Translations under genes and position numbers: made by a program | In this document: positions 34,151 through 42,117 of the stretch, piece after piece | Layout: each line of letters opens with the position of its first letter | How positions within the stretch are numbered: the first letter of the stretch is position 1 | Assembly (NCBI RefSeq): GCF_000756615.1 | Contig: NZ_CP009288.1 | Location: forward strand, 5,766,001-5,830,000 | DNA length: 64,000 bases | Source: Paenibacillus durus | Lineage (GTDB): Bacteria > Bacillota > Bacilli > Paenibacillales > Paenibacillaceae | Direction of reading: 5' to 3' | Notes under the pieces: model-generated | Seen by the model: the letters and a program-made list of their open reading frames with translations, nothing else | What the model was told of the DNA's origin: nothing | Database searches by the model: none

Positions 34151-35116
34151 GTGAATGCCGTGCCTCATGACGAGCAGGACAAGAACCGGATCAGACCGAA
34201 ACTGAAGGTGATATCATTCGACGGTAATAAGAGCAGCCTAGTCGAAACCGAACAATCGCAGGTCAGCTTTCAGGATGTAGGCGGGATGGAAGAGCTCAAG
34301 AAAAAAATCCGCCTGAACTTTATTCTGCCGCTTCAGCAGCCGGAAATGTTCCAGGCCTTCGGGAAGTCGGCTGGAGGCAGTCTCCTGTTGTACGGCCCTC
34401 CCGGATGCGGCAAGACGTTCCTCGCCCGGGCGATCGCCGGAGAGATCAACGCCAACTTCCTGCATGTCGAACTGCAGGCCATTCTTTCTATGTACATTGG
34501 TGAAAGCGAGCATAATCTGCATGATTTCTTTGAAAAAGCGCGCCAGGAGAAGCCCTGCGTCATGTTCATCGACGAACTCGACGCGCTGGGCGGAAGCCGC
34601 CATCACATGCAGCAGCACCATAACCGCATGCTGGTCAATCAGCTATTGATCGAGCTCGACGGACTGCAATCCTTCAACCATGAGGTGCTCGTCATCGGCG
34701 CGACGAATACCCCTTGGTACCTGGATTCGGCGCTGCGGCGGCCAGGGCGCTTCAACCATCTGTTCTTTGTTCCGCCGCCCGAACCGGCGGAGCGGGAGCT
34801 TATTCTCGGCCTGAAGCTTCAGGGCAAGCCGCAGGAACAATTGAACCTGAAACGCTGGGCCGAGATGACGACGCATTTCTCAGGCGCCGATCTGGAGCAA
34901 ATCGTCAGGGATGCGGTTGAGCATGCCATCGAGCGTTCTCTTGAGAGCGGCAGCATCCAGCCGATTACGGACAAAGACATCAAGTCGAGTATTGAAGGCC
35001 GTAAGCCGACGACACTGGACTGGTTCTCCACAGCGAAGAACTACGCTACCTTCAGCGACATCAACAAGGACTATGAACAGGTGCTCGAATACGTAAAGAC
35101 CCACCGAATCAAATGA
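34151..35116 (+). CDS. Vps4/katanin-like AAA ATPase
   Basis: A 321-residue single-ring AAA protein. Walker A is GPPGCGKTFLARAIAGE, Walker B VMFIDELDALGG, the sensor/second region VIGATNTPWYLDSALRRPGR carries the arginine fingers and the C-terminal lid follows. The N-terminus (about 40 residues) is short and charged. It has no protease or FtsH membrane part. The next gene, 16 nt on, encodes a TPR protein with membrane segments, so the pair probably remodels a membrane-linked substrate. Start is GTG 34151 with a weak AAAGGG site; this start is uncertain by a few codons. Confidence 0.85.
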   Translation: MNAVPHDEQDKNRIRPKLKVISFDGNKSSLVETEQSQVSFQDVGGMEELKKKIRLNFILPLQQPEMFQAFGKSAGGSLLLYGPPGCGKTFLARAIAGEINANFLHVELQAILSMYIGESEHNLHDFFEKARQEKPCVMFIDELDALGGSRHHMQQHHNRMLVNQLLIELDGLQSFNHEVLVIGATNTPWYLDSALRRPGRFNHLFFVPPPEPAERELILGLKLQGKPQEQLNLKRWAEMTTHFSGADLEQIVRDAVEHAIERSLESGSIQPITDKDIKSSIEGRKPTTLDWFSTAKNYATFSDINKDYEQVLEYVKTHRIK

Positions 35117-35132
35117 ACAGGCGGTGATGTCC

Positions 35133-36017
35133 ATGAGCTTGCACGGCCCGGATGCCTCCCACTATGAGCGGGCCTTCCAACTGATGAACTGGCGGCGCTT
35201 TGCGGAAGCGGTCCAGGAAACCCAGCAGTGGATACTCGAAGATCCGGAGAATGCCGACGCATACGGTCTGCTGGCGCAAATTCATATGAGAGCGGGCCGC
35301 CATGAAGAGGCGATGCACTGTTCTGCCGAGGCGCTGCGCTATGATCCGGAGAATGCGATGGCCTGGTTCGTGCGGACCATGACGCTCTACTCCCAAGGCA
35401 AGGAGAAACTGTTCCTGGAAGCGGCGGAGGAAGCGCAGCGGATTGACCCGCTGGAAAACTATTATCCTTTTCTTAAATTCAACCTTGCTCATAAAAAAGG
35501 GGATTTCCAAGCAGCCAGAGAGGAGATGGACCACGCGCTTCGGCTTGCGCCGGAGCGTTCCCTGTACTTGGCCGCGGACAGCTATCTGCGCGCCAACATG
35601 AGGGACTTTGAGGGTTCGCTCTCATCGGAGAGCATGGCGCTGTTCTATGATCCCGAAGACGACCAGACATTTCTGTATCTGGCCTGGGCGGCGGATAGAA
35701 GGGGCGATTACGGCAAAGAGATCGAGTTCATGAAGAACGCGGTCCGGATCGACCCCACGGATGCGCAAATCCGCAGCGAGTATTTAAACAGCTTGCAAAA
35801 GAAATACTGGTTCTACCGCGTTCTGCTTATGCCGTTTGTAGTAAGAAAGCGGCTCGGCAGGTGGCAGTTTTTTCTCATATGGGTTGTGCTTTGGCTCGTA
35901 TTCCGCCCCTTCGTGCTGCTGTTCCTGCTCCTCTACGTGCTGGCGTACTGGCTGAGCAAGCTGCTCGTCAAGGTGCAGGTGTTCGGCTGGAGATCGCTGT
36001 TCCGTAAAGTATCGTAA
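35133..36017 (+). CDS. TPR protein with C-terminal membrane segments
   Basis: About 294 residues. Residues 10-215 consist of tetratricopeptide-like helix pairs (AYGLLAQIHMRAGRHEEAMH, YLAWAADRRGDYGKEIEFMK) and the last 70 residues have two close membrane segments (FFLIWVVLWLVFRPFVLLFL, LLYVLAYWLSKLL), so it is probably a membrane-anchored adaptor facing the cytoplasm. It follows the AAA ATPase gene directly. ATG 35133 has AGGCGG 8 nt before it; upstream GTG/ATG codons overlap that site. Confidence 0.82.
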   Translation: MSLHGPDASHYERAFQLMNWRRFAEAVQETQQWILEDPENADAYGLLAQIHMRAGRHEEAMHCSAEALRYDPENAMAWFVRTMTLYSQGKEKLFLEAAEEAQRIDPLENYYPFLKFNLAHKKGDFQAAREEMDHALRLAPERSLYLAADSYLRANMRDFEGSLSSESMALFYDPEDDQTFLYLAWAADRRGDYGKEIEFMKNAVRIDPTDAQIRSEYLNSLQKKYWFYRVLLMPFVVRKRLGRWQFFLIWVVLWLVFRPFVLLFLLLYVLAYWLSKLLVKVQVFGWRSLFRKVS

Positions 36018-36044
36018 AAACGGCCACCAAAATCGGCCACTAAG

Positions 36045-36090
36045 AAGGACCATTCGCAAAAGGCGGGAGCCTTGGTACGAATGGTCCTTT
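36045..36090. terminator. Bidirectional terminator between TPR gene and rpmE2
   Basis: AAGGACCATTCG and CGAATGGTCCTT pair perfectly over 12 bp, with a GGCG..GCC inner region. Flanked by A and T runs on both strands. Confidence 0.85.
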
Positions 36091-36101
36091 GTGGAGGTTC
36101 A

Positions 36102-36350
36102 TTATTTCTTGTAGTTCAGCCGCTGGTTAAACCGGTCGATACGGCCGCCGGTGTCGATATTCTTCTGTCTGCCCGTGTAGAAAGGATGGGAAGCGGAGCT
36201 TGAATCGACCCGGATGACCGGGTATGTATTGCCGTCCTCCCACTCCATGGTCTCGTTCGAAGACTTGGTAGAAGCACTCAGGAACTTAAAGTCCGCGCTC
36301 GCGTCATAGAAAATGACCGGCTGGTATTTCGGATGAATGCCTTCTCTCAT
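36102..36350 (-). CDS. rpmE2: Type B 50S ribosomal protein L31
   Basis: An 82-residue L31 paralogue lacking the zinc-binding cysteines (MREGIHPKYQPVIFYDASAD, SHPFYTGRQKNIDTGGRIDR). In Bacilli this form replaces the zinc-containing L31 when zinc is scarce and is usually under Zur control. I do not see a convincing Zur box, but a TTTACCC-N7-GGGTAAA inverted repeat lies 43-63 nt upstream. ATG 36350 has AGAGGGA. Confidence 0.93.
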   Translation of the reverse strand: MREGIHPKYQPVIFYDASADFKFLSASTKSSNETMEWEDGNTYPVIRVDSSSASHPFYTGRQKNIDTGGRIDRFNQRLNYKK

Positions 36351-36392
36351 TATAAATCCCTCTTTCTGAATAAATTAGACATCTTGTATTAA

Positions 36393-36413
36393 TTTACCCT
36401 TCTTTCGGGTAAA
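36393..36413 (-). promoter_or_regulatory. Inverted repeat upstream of rpmE2
   Basis: TTTACCC-TTCTTTC-GGGTAAA, a perfect 7 bp inverted repeat. It could be an operator for the zinc-response control of rpmE2 or a terminator for something upstream; there is no T run in the rpmE2 direction. Confidence 0.35.
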
Positions 36414-36488
36414 GATTTCACCAGAATGAACATTCTCTTTAAAAATCTTCCGTATACCGCCGTTTGCTTTCCGACGGAGCGGCGTCCG

Positions 36489-36614
36489 TCAATTCCAGCT
36501 CCATATACACGCATTCCAAGATTCCAGAACCGTCTTCAGCGATACTTCGCTCAGTGGTTTGATCGTCGCCACAGCACTCTCCTCCACAGCAGGGTTATCC
36601 TTGCCGGCCGTCAC
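36489..36614 (-). pseudogene. Possible N-terminal fragment of a GNAT-like protein
   Basis: A GTG overlapping the K+ channel stop opens a 41-residue frame, VTAGKDNPAVEESAVATIKP and then LSEVSLKTVLESWN before an early stop. The PLSEVSLKTVLESWN segment resembles the start of some GNAT acetyltransferases (PL...LESWN pattern), and other frames continue with protein-like sequence. It may be a truncated or frameshifted gene; the evidence is weak. Confidence 0.25.
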
Positions 36615-37657
36615 CCTTTGCCTGCAATTTTTCGGTAGGTGGCCTCGTCGGAGACGACATACAGCCTCGCATCCGCCGGGATCGGATCGTCCAGCTTACG
36701 GTTGATGCCCAGATCGTGCCGGTCGGCGATTAGAGTTGCGCCTTGGCGCAGCAGGCCCTGAAACGCATCCCCGTAGGTCTCCCATGACCGGTCGACCGGC
36801 ACCTCATAGATGTCGTCGCCATGCGAGCGGCTGATGAGCTGCGCGATCACCTCGGGATTCCCCTCCTGCAGCGCGGCTCTTACCGCCAGCCGGGATACGG
36901 CGTCATGCGACAGCACGAACTCGTTGACCTGAACATGCCGGAAGTTCTGTACGTTCTTCTCCTGCATGATTTCCACCGTGGTATGTACATTCGGCGAAAT
37001 GCGCTCGATGCTGGAGGCGATCAGCAGCGATTTGCCGTCCACCAGCGCGGCCTCGTCGATCCGTACATCCCCAAAGATAATGGCCGCTCTCGCCTTGGGG
37101 AGACCCGCCTTCACCAGAATTTCGTCGGAGGAAGGATCGCCGCTGATGAAATGAACCTGGTTCATCTGCTCCAGCGGATGCTGGCCCGATTCGTCGATAA
37201 TGACAATATGGCTGTCCGGGGTATAGCTGAGAATTTCGCCTACCGCCGCCTGCGCCTTTTTACTCCAGTTAATGAGAATGACATGATTCCCTCCCAAAAA
37301 CGGCAACTTGCCCACCCTCCTCTGCCTTCCGATTTCCGCAATAGAATCAATAACCTTTCCAATGACCAAGCTGAGCAGCCCGATGCCGAAAATGTATAGA
37401 AAAATCGTAAAGACTTTGCCGATGACCGTCTTTGCGAAAAAATCGCCGTACCCGACCGTCGCCATCGTCGTCATCACCCAATAGAACGAATTGAACCAAC
37501 TGCCGAACGTGTCCGGTTCAAGCACATAGGCGACCGTGGCGCTGAACGCGACAAACAAGAGAATACTCAGGCCGATCGTTCTTTTCCTGACTTGGGTCAT
37601 GATCGTTGACAGCTTTAACAAAAAGTGAATGGCAGTCGCCCCCTCGCACTTTCGCAA
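36611..37657 (-). CDS. Potassium channel protein with TrkA-N (RCK) domain
   Basis: About 339-348 residues. Two membrane segments flank the pore helix and selectivity filter TVGYGDF (residues about 62-72). Then comes a cytoplasmic Rossmann-like RCK domain (NHVILINWSKKAQAAVGEIL, IVIIDESG, FISGDPSSDEILVKAGLPKA). It resembles YugO/MthK-type channels. The start is uncertain: TTG 37657 has no ribosome site, whereas GAGGGGG precedes an ATT (37630) at good spacing, and an ATG is at 37600. It is the last full gene of the operon with the DUF350 protein. Confidence 0.88.
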   Translation of the reverse strand: MRKCEGATAIHFLLKLSTIMTQVRKRTIGLSILLFVAFSATVAYVLEPDTFGSWFNSFYWVMTTMATVGYGDFFAKTVIGKVFTIFLYIFGIGLLSLVIGKVIDSIAEIGRQRRVGKLPFLGGNHVILINWSKKAQAAVGEILSYTPDSHIVIIDESGQHPLEQMNQVHFISGDPSSDEILVKAGLPKARAAIIFGDVRIDEAALVDGKSLLIASSIERISPNVHTTVEIMQEKNVQNFRHVQVNEFVLSHDAVSRLAVRAALQEGNPEVIAQLISRSHGDDIYEVPVDRSWETYGDAFQGLLRQGATLIADRHDLGINRKLDDPIPADARLYVVSDEATYRKIAGKG

Positions 37658-37719
37658 AAGCCCGCATAGCTGCCCACCGCTTGACGGCTTTATGGACAGC
37701 CCTGCGGGCCTTCAAATGG

Positions 37720-38121
37720 TTAAATAATTAGACTGCTGACTGCAAACGCAGTTCCGATAAAGACCATGCACAGCAGCGTGCCGACGGCGACATTGCCCTG
37801 CTTCAGCTGGTCGGAGATTTTAAAGCCGGTCGTGACCAGCTCGAAAATCCAATAAGACGCCACCAGACAGACATAGCCGACTGCGAACCAGAGCGCCATA
37901 AACCAGATCGACGAGTTCGTATAGGCCGCTACTCCGAGAATAATGGCCGTCGCCAGAAATTTACCGCCAAGCGCCAGTCCTACGGCCACATTGCCGTTCT
38001 TGAGCTCTTCCATATCCTTGAACGGGGTTATCCAGCTAAAGATCAGCATGCCCAAAAGTTGAAGCACGATAATGAAAATTACACTAACCAGAATATTGAC
38101 AACGACCGTCAATTCGCCCAC
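37720..38121 (-). CDS. DUF350 membrane protein
   Basis: A 133-residue protein with four membrane segments, made of two DUF350 repeats (the motif G-N-V-A-V-G occurs in ELKNGNVAVGLALGG and QLKQGNVAVGTLLCM). DUF350 proteins (YjfL in E. coli) have unknown activity and co-occur with glutathionylspermidine-synthase-like enzymes and PspA-type proteins. It overlaps the lipoprotein gene by 13 nt and so is translationally linked. Confidence 0.9.
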   Translation of the reverse strand: MGELTVVVNILVSVIFIIVLQLLGMLIFSWITPFKDMEELKNGNVAVGLALGGKFLATAIILGVAAYTNSSIWFMALWFAVGYVCLVASYWIFELVTTGFKISDQLKQGNVAVGTLLCMVFIGTAFAVSSLII

Positions 38122-38786
38122 CCCCGAAATTTTGCATAAGCCAAATCATAATCCGCGAAATCATGAACCTCTTCCAACACAACCGGCACTGTCTTTTTCT
38201 TCGCCATCGCGGTGTAGCGCTTATCGTCGATCGGCTGCTTGATCCGGTTGCCCGAAGGCAGCTCTACTACGGCAAAGTTTCTTGTCTTGTCTTTGTATTT
38301 CGTCTTGTAGACACCGATCAGATCGACATCCGTCGTAACCGACACCTTCAGGTTCTTCAGGTCTGCCGTGGCCGATTTCAAATCCTTGTAGGATTTGATC
38401 GTAGACCAGGAAGACAGGCGGACCTGGTTCTTCTGATCGGCATCCGTCGTGATTTCGGCGTCCATATACTGGAGCGTATAGATCTTGTCCCCTGTTGCGT
38501 AATTGCCGTCATTGGGCAGCATATCATTATTGGGCAGGATGGTCATATCGCTGCCTATAAGGTCACCGACCGTCCCCTCAACCACCCGGTAATCCCACGG
38601 CACCCGTGCCACATCACTGGTCGTTGCCGCTCCGGAATCTCTGGAGAATATGCTGTCCGGATTGTTAGAACAGCCAGCCAGAACCAGCACGGCCGCGATC
38701 AGCAGCAGGGAAACCAAGCGCAGCGGCCGCCCTCCGCGCAATCCGCGTCGGCGCGTTCCCGGCGTGTTATATACATTCTCGCGCAA
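38109..38786 (-). CDS. Lipoprotein, DUF4247-like
   Basis: A 225-residue exported lipoprotein. Residues 20-38 are a signal with lipobox V-L-A-G-C (RLVSLLLIAAVLVLAGC). The mature part (residues 39-225) is globular, with YRVVEGTVGDLIGSDMTILP and RNFAVVELPSGNRIKQPI; I believe it belongs to DUF4247, seen in Bacilli next to DUF350 proteins, but cannot verify. It is 1 nt from the ATP-grasp gene in the operon. Confidence 0.75.
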   Translation of the reverse strand: MRENVYNTPGTRRRGLRGGRPLRLVSLLLIAAVLVLAGCSNNPDSIFSRDSGAATTSDVARVPWDYRVVEGTVGDLIGSDMTILPNNDMLPNDGNYATGDKIYTLQYMDAEITTDADQKNQVRLSSWSTIKSYKDLKSATADLKNLKVSVTTDVDLIGVYKTKYKDKTRNFAVVELPSGNRIKQPIDDKRYTAMAKKKTVPVVLEEVHDFADYDLAYAKFRGWAN

Positions 38787-38787
38787 A

Positions 38788-39984
38788 TTATCTCACTCCC
38801 ATTGCAATAAAATGGCTCGTATTTCCGGTAATGGGGCCTCCGCCCCGGCCCAGCAGTCCGCAGGGCTGTCCATTGATCATGAACATTCCGGTCAGCAGGT
38901 GAAGCTCGCCCGCCGAAGTCTGAATCCGGGAGAGCTCCGCTCTCTTCTGGTACACGGAAGGAAACAGCACGCTGCTGTCGAATCCGTCCTCATCCTCAAG
39001 CTCAAGGCGGCCGGTCTCGTCATACATGCGCACCGAACCGCCCTCGCGCCCGAACATCGACTTGGACACGAAGTCCCCCGAGAATACAGGCTTGTTATAG
39101 GTAGGCAGAACGTATTTGGCGATTGCTTCCCGCTCTTCCCCGCTGAACAAAAATCCCAGCTCATACATACCCCAGACTACGGCGATTAATCCTTTGGACT
39201 GGAGCAAAATGCTGGGGGGCGGATTGAACAGCGTCAAGCGTCCGGTCTCCACCGCATAGGCCAGGGCATCGCCGCCCTCATCCACCGCCATCCACTCCTT
39301 CGGATAGAGAGCGAACATCCGGTTAATAACGCGCCCCTTCCCGTCTTTGACCGTTCCTTCGTCAATTGTTAACTCCAGGCAGTCGGCGTACTCTATATCA
39401 AGGCCGCTGTGCCTTACCAGCGCTTCAATTGTGCCGGAATCCTCCAGATGGGTTCCGTAGTCCACACAGGCGGCGGTATCCGGCCGTTCCTCGCCCCAGG
39501 CCGCAGCTACAAGCTCCGGCATCCTGCCATTCACCGTCGGAATGTCCGTCTGCCGGCATACCCACGGCGTCGCGATCGACGCCTCCACATAGCCGGTCGG
39601 TGTATCGGCGTTCAGCTCCAGCAGCTTGATGCTGCCGCCCTCGTCCACAGCGAAGTCGAATCTCGCGTATCGGCTGATCAGCCCAGGCGGCGGAAGCGGC
39701 GAGGTATCCAGCATCTCCCACAGCACCTCCGGGATGCCCAGCAGGGCGTACAGGTCATGTCTCCCGTAGATATAGCGCGCCGCTTTATCGAGAATCGCCC
39801 ACAGCCGGGCGGAAGCCTCCTCAAGCTCCCGGTATATGCTCTCCCGCATGACGGCGACTCCGTCCAGCCAATACTCCTCGTCCTCCAGATCGGCCCACGT
39901 AAAGCCCAGGCGGCCCAGTTCCTCCACCTTGGAGGCCCGGTCTTCCACGGAATGCTCCAGCCACTGAAATACGGGCTCCGTCAT
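38788..39984 (-). CDS. Glutathionylspermidine-synthase-like ATP-grasp enzyme
   Basis: A 398-residue protein matching the C-terminal synthetase of glutathionylspermidine synthase (YjfC/YgiC type): ARFDFAVDEGGSIKLLELNA then DTPTGYVEAS, NPPPSILLQSKGLIAVVWGM, KYVLPTY, SKSMFGREGGSVRMYD and GLLGRGGGPITGN at the end. The ATP and metal residues (E-L-N-A-D-T-P, GREGG) are present. Stand-alone members probably ligate a peptide or amine to a carboxylate; substrate unknown. Overlaps the upstream gene by 4 nt. Confidence 0.88.
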   Translation of the reverse strand: MTEPVFQWLEHSVEDRASKVEELGRLGFTWADLEDEEYWLDGVAVMRESIYRELEEASARLWAILDKAARYIYGRHDLYALLGIPEVLWEMLDTSPLPPPGLISRYARFDFAVDEGGSIKLLELNADTPTGYVEASIATPWVCRQTDIPTVNGRMPELVAAAWGEERPDTAACVDYGTHLEDSGTIEALVRHSGLDIEYADCLELTIDEGTVKDGKGRVINRMFALYPKEWMAVDEGGDALAYAVETGRLTLFNPPPSILLQSKGLIAVVWGMYELGFLFSGEEREAIAKYVLPTYNKPVFSGDFVSKSMFGREGGSVRMYDETGRLELEDEDGFDSSVLFPSVYQKRAELSRIQTSAGELHLLTGMFMINGQPCGLLGRGGGPITGNTSHFIAMGVR

Positions 39985-40679
39985 CCGCCGAACCCGCTGC
40001 TCTTGCCCGAGCTGGACCGGGAGCCCCCGCCGAGGCTCGATTTCGAGCTTGAGCTGGACGAGCTCAGGCCGCTTGATGTTCCGCCGATGCCGCCCGCCTT
40101 GGAAGACGTGGATCGTCTCGTAATGGTGCCCGTCGTGGAGGTCGAGGTCCTCGGCTTGACCACCGAGCCGGTCACCGGCTTGTTCTGAAACTTGGTGCTG
40201 TCATAAGTGCGCGGTTTATAGACGTTCCGTGTGCCTCCATAATAGGCCCTGCGATGATCATACCATCTGCTTGGCGAATAGCTGGAGCCGCTGTTAAACA
40301 ACATGTGGTACAGCAGCAGATCGTCCCAGCCGAAGCCGGAGTTATACCCGCCGTAATTATTAATAACCGTTGTCCCGTTCGATGTGGCGACGCCCGGCGC
40401 AGCGGTCGTCTGAGCCGCTTCCTCCGTCTCTTCGGGATACGGGATGTTCCAGTCTACATTTTTGTCGAAATAGGCTTTAACCTCTTCCGTAGACCAGGAC
40501 ACGAGCGTCGGCTCGTCAGCCGATGAGCTGCCGCTTGCCACTGAGGCGCCCGGAACAAACAGCGCATTGGCCAGCAGGGCGATGCCCAGCGAGGTCGACA
40601 GCACGCGGACCGGCTTGCCGCTCAGGTCAACCCCTTTTTCCCCCAGCGATTCATTTCCAGTTTTCTCTTCTCTACCCAA
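39981..40679 (-). CDS. Exported or anchored Ser/Gly-rich protein of unknown function
   Basis: A 232-residue protein with a hydrophobic segment at about residues 29-50 (TSLGIALLANALFVPGASVA), a middle region rich in N/Y/G (VINNYGGYNSGFGWDDLLLY, SPSRWYDHRRAYYGGTRNVY) and a C-terminal 60 residues made mostly of S, G and T (SSSSSSKSSLGGGSRSSSGK). This looks like a cell-surface or membrane-adjacent low-complexity tail. YjfM/DUF1190-type proteins in comparable loci have similar tails, but I cannot confirm homology. It is coupled by ATGA to the ATP-grasp gene. Confidence 0.7.
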   Translation of the reverse strand: MGREEKTGNESLGEKGVDLSGKPVRVLSTSLGIALLANALFVPGASVASGSSSADEPTLVSWSTEEVKAYFDKNVDWNIPYPEETEEAAQTTAAPGVATSNGTTVINNYGGYNSGFGWDDLLLYHMLFNSGSSYSPSRWYDHRRAYYGGTRNVYKPRTYDSTKFQNKPVTGSVVKPRTSTSTTGTITRRSTSSKAGGIGGTSSGLSSSSSSSKSSLGGGSRSSSGKSSGFGG

Positions 40680-40711
40680 AGCGGGTGCCTCCCTTGATTA
40701 TGGTCTGTTCT

Positions 40712-40954
40712 TCATTCGGTACGCATCGGAACGAGCAGCAGCTCAAGCTTGCCTTCGTCCACATTCAGCCTGCCTTCCACCGTTTCAAATTCGCGGCCTC
40801 CGACTACCAAATAGTTAACATGCTCCAGCGAGGCGACCATAATAGCGCTCCACACGCGCTCCTCGATCGCATTCAGCGAGCCATCCGGCATTTTTTCATA
40901 TAAAATAACACTCATTCCATTTTCCAAGAGAATATCATTCCCCTCATGATTCAT
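40712..40954 (-). CDS. Small unknown protein, first gene of the DUF350/ATP-grasp operon
   Basis: An 80-residue protein, ATG 40954 after AAAGG. It has alternating strands (MSVILYEKMPDGSLNAIEER, NYLVVGGREFETVEGRLNV, KLELLLVP), suggesting a small beta barrel. I do not recognise it. It is 32 nt upstream of the Ser/Gly-rich gene and so likely shares its promoter and function. Confidence 0.6.
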   Translation of the reverse strand: MNHEGNDILLENGMSVILYEKMPDGSLNAIEERVWSAIMVASLEHVNYLVVGGREFETVEGRLNVDEGKLELLLVPMRTE

Positions 40955-41074
40955 TTGTACCTTTAATACGTGGAACGTCGGCCTAATGTTTCATTTTGGA
41001 GCAGCCGGGCAATGTAAATCCTTCCCATAACAGAATAAGCGTCTTGTCCTCCGTAGGCAATCCTTTTCTTTGCG

Positions 41075-41104
41075 TTGACAAAAGGATCTGCCCAGAAATA
41101 AAAT
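41075..41104 (+). promoter_or_regulatory. Promoter of the TetR/SMR operon
   Basis: TTGACA (41075-41080), 18 nt spacer, TAAAAT (41099-41104). The AT-rich stretch just after it (GAAACAAAAATATTTTC) is imperfectly palindromic and may be the repressor's site. Confidence 0.5.
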
Positions 41105-41166
41105 ATAGAAACAAAAATATTTTCCTCATTTTCTTTATCTGTGAGAAGGGAGCTTATTGTCTCGTT

Positions 41167-41724
41167 ATGATGAAGCAAAGAATACTTGCTCAGGCCAAAC
41201 AGCAAATTTTTAAAAGAGGCTTTCGGTTTACGATGGCAGAAATGGCCAAGCAGTGCGGGATCAGCACGAAAACGATATACGAATGTCATGCCTCCAAGGA
41301 AGAATTAATCCGTGAACTGGTCGAGCAGGCCATTGATGAAGTCAAAAAGCGTGAACAGGCTATTCTGAATGACCGGAAGCTGGGCACGATGGATAAATTA
41401 CAAGCCTTGCTTGTGCTGCTGCCGCAGGACTTTCAATTTTTTGATATCACTCGCCTGTACGAGCTGCAGCGGTACTACCCTGAGGTCTGGGATATTTTGA
41501 ACCCCTTTTTGGAGGAGCAGTGGGACGGGGTGATGCAAATGATCGAGGAAGGTCAGGCTGAAGGGCTCCTAGAGAAGTTCAATACCTCTTTATTTATACA
41601 GATGTACATCGGCGGACTGTACCGGTTGATGGAGCAAGCCTCCGCAAATCCGGGCGGGCTAACCCTTAGGGAAGCGCTGGACGAGCTGGTGGACATTTTG
41701 TTAAACGGAATCAAAAGGAGGTAA
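41167..41724 (+). CDS. yvaF: TetR-family regulator (YvaF-like)
   Basis: A 185-residue TetR repressor with the N-terminal helix-turn-helix (FKRGFRFTMAEMAKQCGIST, KTIYECHASKEELIRELV) and a helical ligand domain. Gene order TetR, SMR pump, DUF5360 protein is the same as B. subtilis yvaF-yvaE-yvaD, which supports the symbol. It likely represses the operon and is released by a cationic compound. The start at ATG 41167 is 14 nt after GGGAG, longer than usual. Confidence 0.85.
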   Translation: MMKQRILAQAKQQIFKRGFRFTMAEMAKQCGISTKTIYECHASKEELIRELVEQAIDEVKKREQAILNDRKLGTMDKLQALLVLLPQDFQFFDITRLYELQRYYPEVWDILNPFLEEQWDGVMQMIEEGQAEGLLEKFNTSLFIQMYIGGLYRLMEQASANPGGLTLREALDELVDILLNGIKRR

Positions 41725-41728
41725 AATC

Positions 41729-42115
41729 ATGCATTGGTTCTTGCTGTTCATGGCAATAGCCGCGGAAGTCGCGGGCACTACGTTCATGAAGCTCTCTGCG
41801 GGATTTACGAAGTTAGTTCCCTCCATCCTGCTCGTTGTCTGTTATCTGGTTAGCCTATCCATGCTGAATCTTGCGCTGAAAGGCATCCCCGTGAGTGTGG
41901 CCTATGCCATTTGGTCGGGTGTGGGGACCGCTTTTGTGGTGGGGATCGGCTGGGCGCTGTTCGGCGAACAAATAACGGCGTTCAAGGCCGTATGCATTGT
42001 GCTGATTATTGCGGGTGTAGTCGGTTTGAATTTGAGAGAGGGAAGCCATGGGAAGACGGATATTCCAAGGGGTCAAGAGGTTGCAACAGACATAACGGTG
42101 CAAAAGGAGAAATGA
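41729..42115 (+). CDS. yvaE: SMR-family multidrug efflux protein (YvaE-like)
   Basis: A 128-residue small multidrug resistance protein with four membrane segments. The essential membrane Glu is in MAIAAEVAGTTFMKLSAGF, and the conserved W and GIP are in LKGIPVSVAYAIWSGVGTAF. It starts 4 nt after the TetR stop with AAAGGAGG. The C-terminal tail of about 23 residues is longer than in the shortest family members. It should export cations as an antiparallel dimer. Confidence 0.92.
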   Translation: MHWFLLFMAIAAEVAGTTFMKLSAGFTKLVPSILLVVCYLVSLSMLNLALKGIPVSVAYAIWSGVGTAFVVGIGWALFGEQITAFKAVCIVLIIAGVVGLNLREGSHGKTDIPRGQEVATDITVQKEK

Positions 42116-42117
42116 AG

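Noticed and set aside
36426..36638. 70-codon plus-strand frame near the K+ channel end
   Set aside because: No ribosome site and composition of an antisense shadow; the minus strand here has a better case for a gene fragment.
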